Of a DNA stretch of 64,000 nt, positions 42,166-52,133 are shown in pieces; position 1 is the first letter of the stretch; the number at the start of each line of letters is the position of its first letter. The DNA comes from Furcasterigmium furcatum. Its lineage: Eukaryota > Ascomycota > Sordariomycetes > Glomerellales > Plectosphaerellaceae. The position numbers and the translations under genes are program-made. The stretch lies in the NCBI GenBank assembly GCA_001599815.1, contig BCIA01000001.1, forward strand, positions 1,244,934 through 1,308,933, written 5' to 3'. The notes beneath the pieces are model-generated. The model was not told the DNA's origin. It was given only the letters and a program-made list of their open reading frames with translations, and did not search any database.

Positions 42166-43980
42166 ATGGTCCCATCATCCAATATGCGCTATCAGCCAGG
42201 CCCCTCGAGGCTCACTCTCGGCCTGCTGGCGCTGGCCGTCATGTCCTCCGTCACCATGCTCGCTCGTGAGATCGAGCCCACCACCACCTCGGCATCATTT
42301 ACGAGTAGCTCTTACACGCCAGCGGTCCCATCGAGCTACGACTGGGCGCGGCATCCTCTCAAGTATCCCGTCCCCGAGGACGAGATGGCAAGGTTGCCAA
42401 GGGGTGAAGCCCACCATCTCCCTCAGGTTCAGTACGGCTTCTATTCCGCCGCCGACCTGGCATCGGATCTCAAAAGAGACACTGATCGTCATTCAGAGAC
42501 GAATCATCGCCAACAGACTGTGAAGGAAGCTTTCACGAAGACTTGGGCTGCCTACCGCGAGCACGTCTGGGGTTGCGACGAGCTTCGACCCATCAGTCAG
42601 TCTTGCGCCAACTACCTCAATGGCTGGGGCGCTTCCATTGTCGACTCCCTCGATACTCTCTGGATCATGGGCATGCATGACGAGTTTCAGCAGGCCGTCG
42701 ACTTTGTGGCCCGTATCGACTGGAACAACTCGACTCAGTCCCGTGGCAACCCCTTTGAGATTAATGCCCATTACCTCGGGGGCCTCCTCTCGGCCTTCGA
42801 CCTCAGCCAGGACGATGTGTTGCTCCGGAAAGCCGTCGAGCTCGGTGACATGCTCTATGCCACCTTCGACACGCCGAATCACTTGCCCCCTTTTGCCTTC
42901 AGCTTTGACGATCTCAGAGCAGGCAAGGTCATGTCAGATCCTTCCCAGAACACTGCTGCGCTGGGCGCAATGTCCCTCGAGTTCACTCGTCTGGCTCAAC
43001 TGACTGGCAACGATAAGTATTACGACGCCGTTCACAGGATCAAAACCGTCTTTGCGGAGATCCAAGGCTCAACCCTCCTTCCAGGCCTGTGGCCCGAGTA
43101 CATCAATGTCCGAGATGGCTTCACCACCCCGAACAACATCTTCCGCATGGGCGGCGACAACAATGCCCTCTATGGGTATCTGCCCAAAACGTATTCCCTT
43201 CTCGGCGGTCTCGACTCGGACTACGCGCACATGTACCGACGCGCCGCCGCGACAACCCGCAACAACCTCCTATTCCGGCCCATGGTCCCTCCCACCGACG
43301 AAGGCGCTGAGTCCCAAGACATCCTTTTCCTCGGCAGCGCCGTAGTAGACGAAACCGCAGGCACCCTGACACACGTCTCCGAAATAGACCACACCAGCTG
43401 CTCCCTCGCCGGCACCTTCGCCCTGGCAGGCCGGCTCCTCTCCAAGCCCCAAGACGTCGCCATCGGCGAGAGCCTCGCCCGAGGCTGCGCGTGGGCACAC
43501 ACCTCCACCCCAAGCGGCCTCATGCCCGAAAAGGCTGCCCTCCTCGCCTGCTCCTCCCTCGAAGATGCCTGCGCCTGGGACGAATCTCAGTGGCTCGCGA
43601 CACAGCAGCACCTCGACTGTCCCTCCGACCATCCCCTCCCCAGGGGATATGTCCGCATCGACGACCCGGGAGCGCTCCTTCGCCCGGAAACAGCAGAGAG
43701 CCTATTCGTTCTCTACCGCGTCACGGGCAACCCCGACCTCCAAGACGCGGCATGGGACATATTCTCCTCCATGGCGCGCAACGCCCTCACGCCCTCGGGC
43801 GACGCATTCGCTGCGCTCGCGGACGTTTCCCGAGGGGGCCAGCTGGACGAGATGCGCCCCTTCGTCACGCAGACGCTCAAGTATCTGTACCTCATCTTCT
43901 CGGATCCGGGGTTCATGAGCCTAGATAACTGGGTATTCAGCGCCCAGGGCCACCCGTTCCGAAACCCCGTACCCGGTTGA
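42166..43980 (+). CDS. GH47 (class I alpha-mannosidase) family protein, catalytic residues altered
   Basis: An intronless frame of 604 residues from the ATG at 42166 (CAACATGG); in-frame ATGs at 41992, 42031 and 42184 are alternatives. A hydrophobic segment at residues 16-31 is a signal anchor or signal peptide, so it should enter the secretory pathway. The GH47 (alpha/alpha)7 fold is clear: VDSLDTLWIMGM (159-170), FEINAHYLGGLLSAF (197-211), LYGYLPKTYSLLGG, LRPETAESLFVLYR (505-518), TLKYLYLIF, and a C-terminal GHPFR. E198 and E508 are kept. Against the family pattern (ADSLYEYL, MESF..ET, FNTEAHP) it has N333 for the catalytic Asp, G337 for Glu, R564 and Q569 for acids, and A593-Q594 for the calcium-binding Thr-Glu. 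The protein is intact but probably not a normal alpha-1,2-mannosidase. Confidence 0.85.
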   Translation: MVPSSNMRYQPGPSRLTLGLLALAVMSSVTMLAREIEPTTTSASFTSSSYTPAVPSSYDWARHPLKYPVPEDEMARLPRGEAHHLPQVQYGFYSAADLASDLKRDTDRHSETNHRQQTVKEAFTKTWAAYREHVWGCDELRPISQSCANYLNGWGASIVDSLDTLWIMGMHDEFQQAVDFVARIDWNNSTQSRGNPFEINAHYLGGLLSAFDLSQDDVLLRKAVELGDMLYATFDTPNHLPPFAFSFDDLRAGKVMSDPSQNTAALGAMSLEFTRLAQLTGNDKYYDAVHRIKTVFAEIQGSTLLPGLWPEYINVRDGFTTPNNIFRMGGDNNALYGYLPKTYSLLGGLDSDYAHMYRRAAATTRNNLLFRPMVPPTDEGAESQDILFLGSAVVDETAGTLTHVSEIDHTSCSLAGTFALAGRLLSKPQDVAIGESLARGCAWAHTSTPSGLMPEKAALLACSSLEDACAWDESQWLATQQHLDCPSDHPLPRGYVRIDDPGALLRPETAESLFVLYRVTGNPDLQDAAWDIFSSMARNALTPSGDAFAALADVSRGGQLDEMRPFVTQTLKYLYLIFSDPGFMSLDNWVFSAQGHPFRNPVPG

Positions 43981-46900
43981 AGAGGATGTTGCCAGAGCGG
44001 ATACGATCGCGTTCTCGACGGAGACGGAAATCCGAGGGATTCCGTGACAGGAGTTGAGCCATGGTGCTCAACGTAGACCGGGGTAATGCCCGTGGCAGGA
44101 AGCGTTCCGTTCGACTTCCGTTCAGCTCTGGCTGGAGCCTGAGATCGCACGATACCCTGGTGTCCTGCCCAGAAAGTCGTCCGTGAGGACATGAAGAGAA
44201 CGCCGCGGCCAAGTCTGTGAGGGAACTAAGAATAGCCCAAGCCTGTCATGGCGAAGTATTCTAGACCTCGAGGTGATTTTCACGGAACAGTGGCTGCCTC
44301 GTCGGTGAAGGGACCTTCTGGATTTTAGATGGCTCGAGAGCCCCGTGAGAGCTCTTCGGGCCATGGCATATGATACCCCCAGTTCCTTTTCATGTACAGA
44401 GTCACCATGACCAGTAAGAGTCACCATGACCAGTAGTTGGAAGCCCATGGCACAACAGACATCTCCACCTCTGCCCACCTACGTACGGAACGTGATGCAC
44501 CCATCTCCCCCCTTTTGCAATGCACAGAGGCTGCCTCTTGCTCCGTGATGCAGCGCACGAGGTCACAGCAGTGCTCCTGGTAGCGTCACACCAGCCCGCC
44601 GAAGGCTCGGACGGCGGGACACGAATACGACGGTCCACGCAGCCGCCGTGACATGTCATCCAGTGACGTACCGGCGATGCGAGGTTGTCACAACAATCCG
44701 TCCTCGGCCAGCCTCGTCCCAAGCGCGGCCGTGTATGTATTGGGAGTGGGCATCCATCGGTCTTCACCGACAGACAACGCGCCTGCGTGCGTGTGCCGAC
44801 ATGCTGTCTGAGCGATACGCCCTCTGTAACCCACACAATGTCCTCTGCCCCCACTGGTTGAAGAAGTAGCACCAAGATTCGCAATAATACCACGCGGCCC
44901 CCAAGATCCATCCGCGATGTTTGGTGTCCCTGCAGCGAGCGGTGGGCGATACGCCGGGCTGGACACGCCATGTTTGTTTGGCCCACTCGAACTGATCTGC
45001 TGGGCGCTTGCAATGCAACCTCGACCGGAAGTCACAACCACTCCAAGGCATATTCGCGAGACGAAACCGACCAAGCTGACCGGCGGATTGGTTTCGCCTC
45101 CAGTTTTGTTTAGAATAGCTCCGGTTACATGGGGAGCCATGAATGTAACGATGATGCACAGGGCGAGGCCGCAGCACCATACAGCAGCAGCCAGTCACGC
45201 TGAGGGGAGCAGAGAGGCTCGCTTATCGCTACCTTCTCAATCGGCAGTTGGACGAGCGGGCTTTACGGGCCTTCCGTCTCGACGTGTTTGATGAGGCCAG
45301 GGCGGTTCAGCTCAGGCGCTCGAAAGAGGTCGCATGATGCGGCCGCCGGGCCAGACATGGGTCTTCATCCATCGGCGACAGGTTATTTCCATGACGTCGC
45401 TTATTGTTTGGATTGTCGGATTGCGGGCAGGTGTAAGTTCCCTAGACCGAGTCGCCGTCGACGTTGCGTCGCTCCAGCACGCACAGGCCCCAAAGTGTTG
45501 GCGGGAGTGACAGAACGGCAATGGATCGCACCGAAACTGTCCGTATCTCGGAGAATTTGCGGCTCCTCGTCTGCATCGGTGCAGCGGATGAGGTCCATAT
45601 CCAGTGGTTCACTGCATTGGAGCGCCTGTGTCATGTAAGACAGAGCGTACAAAGCGCGGTCGTTTTCCTCCTAGGCCACCAACAGCCGAAGAGGCCGAGA
45701 GACCGGCCGAAGTCTTCTCTTCTAGGAATACTTGCTTCTTTGGGAATGGCAAAGGCTCATGACTCGTCAGCTTACATCACGAGGAAGATATGTACCATCA
45801 ACACGGTTGCGAGACTGCGCGAGGCTACGCATCTAGTCCCAGTGTACAGACGTTGTCCCGCTGCGCCGGATCCTCTGCGGTCGGAATCGCCGGTGACCCT
45901 GACATTGGGATCGACAAATTGGGAACGCACGCGGACCGTGAGGTCCTGTAAATCGTCGTATGGTATCCATCCGCACAACACGCTTCCCGCGCTAGAATTG
46001 CAAGCCTGGCGCTCCGCATGGACTCCGGCCCATCGGCTGGGTTGCCAGGTGGTGGACTTCCCTCGTCTTTGCATCGCTCGATTTTCGACATCAGCTTAGC
46101 TTGGAAGCCAATCGGTAAGATCTAAGTTTCGTGATTTCCCGAGAGGCGTCAGGGGAGCCGCCGTGGAGCAGTCATCTGACCAGCAAGGGCGAAGTTTCGG
46201 TCGGACAGGCACAAGCCGCTGGTCGTGACAGGAAACGGCCGTTGCCCTGATCACCGTCGTTGCACGAGCTGCGGATGTTGGCGCGAGACATGCTTGAAGT
46301 CGACTCGCCGGAAATGGCTTGCGTCTTGGTTGTTGGTCGAAGCTCCCAGTGAGTCTCAGTCGAGGGGACGTACATATGATGCCAGCCAGGCCTTATCCCA
46401 GTCCGAGACAGGACAGGCTGCCGGGGTACGTACTGCAAGTCGTAGTAACGACAGGGATTGTTACTAGTTTGATGAAGGTTCCTCCCAATCTTGTTGGCGA
46501 AAGCAGGCCGCACGGCGTCGAAACGGCTGGGTCCCGTCCCAAGCTGTCGGGTCGTCGCGAGCAAGGTTCAGGGTTGCATGCACGCGCGCCTGCAGCCTGG
46601 CAAAGCCCTGGGCAATTCATCTCGCAGCGACGCCGTCTGACCAGGAAGATGAACTAATCCGTCTCGGCCACCAAACCCATGGAAGCATAGATGAAGGGGG
46701 GCACCGCGTGACGACAACCAATGCGGCAGCCTCGTCAGGGCTCCCTCGTGTCCGTCGAAAGGGCCGGCCCCAGGAGATACATACTTTAGCAACCATCGGC
46801 CGAGTCTTCGCAACCACGTGGGAGAAAACGGGTGTGATATCGAAAAGCTTGGACCGGGGCTTCGCTTGGGTCGCTGCAAGACTGCTCGTCAGCATCTTGT

Positions 46901-49039
46901 GTGGACAGCAAGATCAGGCGCGTATTGTGTATACGATGGCAGCTGAAAGGTGTGACGAGAAGAAGGGTTGTCTGGTCGGGAAGAACGAATGGCTCCCGGA
47001 ACCCTGGTACATCTCAGCTCCGGGTTTGTTGCTTGGTACCAGTTGGCCGGGTCAAGGAACTTTAGCTTGGTGGTCAGGTCGACATCCATGGCGTCCCATG
47101 GCATCCATCCATCTCCCCCATGTTGCCAGAAGGAGAACGACGAACCATCGAGCAGGAACTGGTGATTGATTCCATTTCCTCCACCCACCCATCCATGTAA
47201 GACGAACGCTAACCGTGACGGGCTGGTGGCGCACTCTTGGGCGACGGCGAGTCGTCGGTCGACAATGGCGGGTGTTGGTTCACTGGTTATTCGGGTAACA
47301 CCTGACTCCTGAGACTGGATTGTTTGCGTCGGTTGCCCATCCCATGAGCGGCGTCGGATGCGTGTTGGAGATCGACGAGAGCCTTGGTTGTGCCCCGGAC
47401 CCTTGTCTGCGGGAGACGTGAGCTGGCGAGATGCAAATTACGGCGCAGGGTGTTTTCGGTTGGGACGTTGATGTGATGAGCCGGCCGGCAGAGGCTGAAG
47501 AGATGAAGAAGACCTGAATGGGATGGCGGCTACCAGGTATGACGTCTTGTCTGGGTAGCAAGGACCGGAAGTGAGGCGTTCAATCATATGTTTGCATGCA
47601 GGGCACGAGTAAGCGCACAAAGCTTGAGGATGGATTTGGCTGTGCCGTGTGGCAAAAGGCAAGAAGAAGTAAGGTACCGAGTGTTTTTCTGGAATGAATG
47701 AGTGCCTTCCGAGACGATGTTTCAAAGACCTCAAACTCTATCTGCCCGGCTCGGGATCGCGTACCGTGGAACGAGGTCCTGTCCGTCCTTCCTGCAGTGG
47801 GAGGTCATGCTTGTTGGAGGGCAGGAGGGAGGGTGGATGGGGTCCGTCGTCGCTTCCCTTGCAGGGGTCTGATAAATTACCGCTGTGCAACAGGAGAAAT
47901 CCCCTTGCTCCTTCCTCATCTTGGCCTAGCATTCCCAGCTGGTCATCCCAAATGAACTTCCACTAGGAAAGGAAGGATGGACGGGCCTAGCGGGCACTAA
48001 ACTTCAGGGACCGCCCGCTGGGTACGCACTGTTACTGGCTGGGCCTCCCTCCGCTTTTCCGGCTCCGTGACGAGAAGGAAGCAGCCACCGAGCCTAGCCC
48101 ACACATCGCTTCCAGCGAGGCGGGATCGAGGAGGGAAGGGGCATGGCACCGAGGTCGGGGGGCAGCTGCATGGAATGGGCAGCTTCCAGGTTCATCATCA
48201 GTGTCTTTCCTGTCCCGCTGCCGCGTTGAGACTCGACTCTGCCACCCGTCCCGTCATCACAATGCATTCTTCTCCCACCGGGCTCCAACAACGATTGCCG
48301 TCCGGGCACCTGTCACTTGCGGCCCCGAGACATCAACCCATGGCTACCGCACCCGACAGGACCTCCACAAAAACTTACGTGCCTGCTGTGTATAGGTACT
48401 TCTGCGAGCGTTGGGACAAACAATCCCCCGGCCCAAACAGGACTCGAGTCTCAGGAGGTGGCGGCGCCAGTTCGAGGAATGGGGAACACCCCCAATGGAC
48501 GGCAACGCGCGCCTCTCCGCCTTCGGTCCAGCTGTTCGGTGCCCAGGACCCAACCCATGCTCGTCATCTTCCATCGTTCGGGCTCCCCCGGCCCAGGGGG
48601 GGGGGGTGATCCATCGCTGCAAGGATGCGCCAACAACGCTACCCTAGCCCCCGGCACTGCGCTAGCCTCTGCATCGCCCAGCGTCGCCGCCATGGACCAC
48701 TCACTCACTGACACTTTGGACTGGGAGGAACAGTAGCGACAGGTTGGCTGTTGCAAATGGAGACAGGCAACGCCAACTGCGACAGACAGACAACATGTGG
48801 CACCTACGCACTCCGGCCCAGTGGGTGGTGACCTGGGATGCTAGGCTGCTAGCTCAGTCCTTAGCACACAACAAGCCCACACCCCCGGGAGATGCCCTCA
48901 CTTTCTAGGAGCATCGAGGGCAAGGAACCCGCGTGGGCTGGCCGGGGAGACTGACTCCAAGCCCACATAACTCCCCAACCTTCGTCCGCCCCCCGTCAGA
49001 CAAATCAACTCTCCTGACGACCTCCCGTCCTTGCCGATG
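43981..49039. other. 5 kb gene-poor spacer between the GH47-like and LaeA-like genes
   Basis: No coding region is supported. The longest plus-strand frame with an ATG (45521-46099, 193 codons) is overlapped by long minus-strand frames and shows no domain. The sequence is of mixed composition with no transposon ends, tRNA-like B boxes or repeat-induced mutation pattern. It contains an 11-G homopolymer at 48596-48606. A non-coding transcript or distal regulatory elements for the LaeA-like gene could lie here. Confidence 0.55.
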
Positions 49040-49046
49040 CCCACGG

Positions 49047-49053
49047 TATATAA
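49047..49053 (+). promoter_or_regulatory. TATA box (TATATAA), candidate distal promoter of the LaeA-like gene
   Basis: A consensus TATATAA is followed after about 30 bp by C/T-rich sequence and then by 610 nt without an ATG. That is the pattern of a core promoter and leader. A second TATA-like CATAAAAGG at 50311-50319 could mark a proximal promoter. Confidence 0.55.
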
Positions 49054-50856
49054 TTCTCAGGCTGGTGGTCCGTTTCACTTCCTGTTATTTTTGCGCCTCC
49101 CGGCCCCTTTCCTCACTCAGCCCGCCGCTACTTACTTAAACTTGCGCCGTCCCCCTTCTTTGCCTTTGAGACGCCATCGAAACCATCTCTAGAATCGCAG
49201 AGCTCTTCGCATCACCCACCTACCACCTACCTACCTACCACCCGGCACCTGATCACACCACCTGCTGCCGCTGGTCGAGGACAAGAGCTCACTCAACAGA
49301 CTCTCACCCTCGACTCGACTCGACGACCCTAACCCCCGGACTCACGGCTTCCGCTCGTCGGCCTTCCACCCGCACAGCCGGCACACGGCCTCTGAGCATC
49401 GAAGCTACGCTGCTGTTGCATTGTCACCGAACGGACAACCCCACGAGCCTCGCGCATTCGGCCAAGCCGCATTGACTCGAGACGAGCCTTCTCTCATCGA
49501 GGACTCCCGCTTAGCACCTTCGACCCTCAGCACCTGGGAGCGAGCGCCGTCCGTACCCAGTCGACACCGACCCCGCCAAAACCGTCAGGTATCTGGCCAA
49601 AGCCAGACTGCCACCCCGCATCCGCAGGTAGGCACCTCAATTTTTCCTTCGTCCTCCGTTTTGATGATGGGGGAATCTCTGTCTTGTTTTCTCCTTGCAG
49701 CCCAATATTTCAGCGTCTCGCGTCTTTTGCTACCTAACTTGGGGACGGAGATCCAAAAGCGCATGCAGGATCGACCAACACAGTCAGGCAGCGGTGACTG
49801 CAAAAGGGTCGTCACCGCTCTATGCAGGTACTGGGTTTCGGGCCAACAACGTCTTGTCCTTGTTCCCCATACATATTCGTCCCGCAAACCGACGCACAAT
49901 GCGCCGTCGGCATGCAAGAAGCACACACAGCGCGCTTTGGCGGCCTGCTGCCCTGGGCTGGCTTGGGGGCTGTCCGGCCCGCACCACGGTCCGCCGGCCG
50001 ACTCGGTTTTGTCCACCAACAGCTCCTGCAGGTTGTCGTGTCATAGGTGGCCCTACTTCCGCGCCCAGGACCGGCCGCCTTGTTCCCACCCCGAACGTTT
50101 GCATGCAAGCCCCCCCGTGGTGAGTGAGCAACGGGTGCTGGCGCATGAAACGTTTACGGGCCTCTTCGACGGAATACAAGCCTCGCGCGCCATCATGGCC
50201 TGCACTCCTACGCGCCCTTGCTTCCAGTGTTTCCCCCAGTCGTTGGCTCTAGTCATCGTCGCGGAGTCTCCTCCACCATGCTGCTCACATACATACCCAT
50301 CCATCTGCCCCATAAAAGGGACCTTTGCTCTCTTTCCATGGAACCATTCCCGGCGTACATGACCTGCTGCAGGCTGTACCGCTCCCTCGCAATTTTCTTG
50401 TCCAAGTCCGTCCTGCAGTCACTCACTCACTCGCTCACTCACTCCCTCCCACTGCTGCTCTCTGCTTGCCCCCCCTTATGCCCTAGTAGGGATCTACATT
50501 GGGACTGTACTATTACCCTTTCAAACCCGGAAACAACTTCTTGGGACCGAGGACCTAACTTTTCAAAAGAGATCTACGCTGGGCATTGACTCGGTGTCCT
50601 TGTCTCCAACAACGACGCATGAGAGTGATTTTGGGGTTCCACCTCATTTACTCCGACGCTTTCTCTGCGGCTCATCCCGACGACCACTGGCCAAAGGCAT
50701 TTGCCCCCTACATTCTTCGTTGCCCGGCTTCATGCCCTCAACCTCCGCCCAAGACGCCACACGTCCCGCCAGACACGGAATATCCAGGCCGATACCTTCC
50801 GTTCTCCCTTTCGCCCCCATCGAGTCGAGCACATTGGGTCCAAGCGCCTCCAGCTC
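49054..50856 (+). promoter_or_regulatory. Long complex leader of the LaeA-like gene
   Basis: The first 610 nt (to 49663) have no ATG and include CTAC/CCTA repeats at 49217-49240. A candidate 73-nt intron runs from GTAGGC at 49628 to TTGCAG at 49700 and would remove the first ATGs. Downstream (49700-50730) ATGs are common, so either a much longer leader intron ends near 50850 or transcription starts at the second TATA-like box (50311). A (CACT)n microsatellite lies at 50419-50445. The final stretch carries a 42-codon upstream ORF. Confidence 0.45.
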
Positions 50857-50860
50857 ATGA
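50732..50860 (+). promoter_or_regulatory. 42-codon upstream ORF whose stop overlaps the LaeA-like start (ATGA)
   Basis: ATG at 50732 opens a Ser/Pro/Ala-rich frame of 42 codons ending in TGA at 50858-50860. The main ATG is 50857-50859, so stop and start share the sequence ATGA. This geometry allows termination-reinitiation. Alternatively the frame is an N-terminal coding exon joined by splicing I cannot see. Confidence 0.45.
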
Positions 50861-52133
50861 CCGTCATGGCGCAGAACGGGTAAGTTGGCGTGCTCCCATC
50901 ATGAAAATGCATGGAAAGCGCACGTGTGCTGATGCTACGCGCCCTTCTTGCAGCACGGCACCAGGTGCCTCGTTCTACGTGGAGAATGGTCGTCAGTACA
51001 CTACCTTCCGTCGTACGAACTATATGTTCCCAATTGATGAGGTAAGTTATCATTTCACGCCTCTTCGCTGCACACTGGCTGAATTTGGTACACGACCAGG
51101 AGGAGAAGGAGAGGTTAGACTGCTTCCACGCAGTCATATTCGAGGCAAGGCATAAGAGACACTGGGATCGCCCTGTCCCCGAACGGGCACGAGTCCTTGA
51201 CCTCGGCGCCGGTACTGGAATATGGGCGATCGATGCTTCTGAGTGAGACCCCCGCCAAATGTTGACGTGTGCAAGGACCATATGCTGACAAGTCCCTCAT
51301 AGGGTCCTGTGGAAGGACGCGCAGAACCACGGCCGGATTCTCGGACTTGACATTGCTTATATACAACCCGCAACGTAAGTGGCCGGACAGTGAGCAGTCT
51401 CGAGTTTGATTCTGACGCGTGCGCCAGGGTGCCATCCACCGTGTCATTCCTTCAGACCGACATGGAGGAGTCGTGGCCGCTGCCGTCCGCTGAATACGAC
51501 CTGGTACACATCCAGATGCTTTTCGGCGCGATACGCGACTGGTCCGAGGTGTACCGAAAAGCCCACAGGTGCGTTCCATGTCCCGACAGCGGCCAGCACT
51601 CCGCTCACCGCTTGCGCTAGACATCTAAAACCCGGCGGCTTCATTGAACACGTCGAGGTCGAGTGGAAGTTCTATTCAGATGACGACACCGTGCCTCCCG
51701 AGGCAAACATGCACGTCTGGAGTAACACGCTGCATAGGGTCATGCAAAAGGCGGGGATGCCAATTGGCGTGACGGAAAGGACCAAGCAAGACCTCCTTGC
51801 TGCGGGTTTCACGGACATCACCGAAGAGATTGTCAAGTTGCCTGTCAGTCCCTGGGACAAGGATCCTGCCCAGAACCGTCTAGGCCGAGTGTTCAACCAC
51901 GGCGTGACAACCGCCCTGGACGCCCTGAGTTTAGGTCCGTTTACGAGATTGGAAGGCTGGTCACCAGACCAGGTTCGCACGCTCACTTCGCGCGTCAAGC
52001 AAGAGGTCTGCATGCTCAGGCATCACGCATACTGCAGGCTGTAAGTAATTTCCGGCCCTCGCTCGCTGTCCACGGGTCGCCAAGTCCTAACTGTCATGAC
52101 AGGTTCGTCTGGACGGCACGGAAGCCTACTTAG
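50857..52133 (+). CDS. LaeA-like SAM-dependent methyltransferase
   Basis: Seven exons: 50857-50879, 50954-51041, 51100-51242, 51303-51374, 51428-51568, 51621-52040 and 52103-52133. All introns are GT..AG and keep the frame, giving 305 residues. Landmarks follow the LaeA family in order: ENGRQYTTFRR..YMFPIDEEEKERLD (18-43), SAM motif I VLDLGAGTGIW (69-79), GLDIAYIQP (99-107), DMEESWPLP, YDLVHIQML, HLKPGGFIEHVEVEW, LPVSPWDKDPAQNR, and a C-terminal HAYCRLFVWTARKP. LaeA is a nuclear velvet-complex partner that controls secondary metabolism and development; relatives (Llm proteins) tune it. Whether this is LaeA itself or a paralogue cannot be settled here. The N-terminus is short for LaeA, and an upstream exon is possible. 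Confidence 0.85.

Noticed and set aside
45521..46099. 193-codon ATG-initiated frame in the GH47-LaeA spacer
   Set aside because: No domain or signal features, composition like non-coding DNA, and long overlapping frames on the opposite strand nearby. It may deserve a transcript check but does not meet the standard for a gene.
49421..50362. 313-codon open frame on the plus strand upstream of the LaeA-like gene
   Set aside because: It begins with TTG, crosses a good candidate intron, and shows no domain. Its left part lacks any ATG, which fits a leader better than a separate gene.
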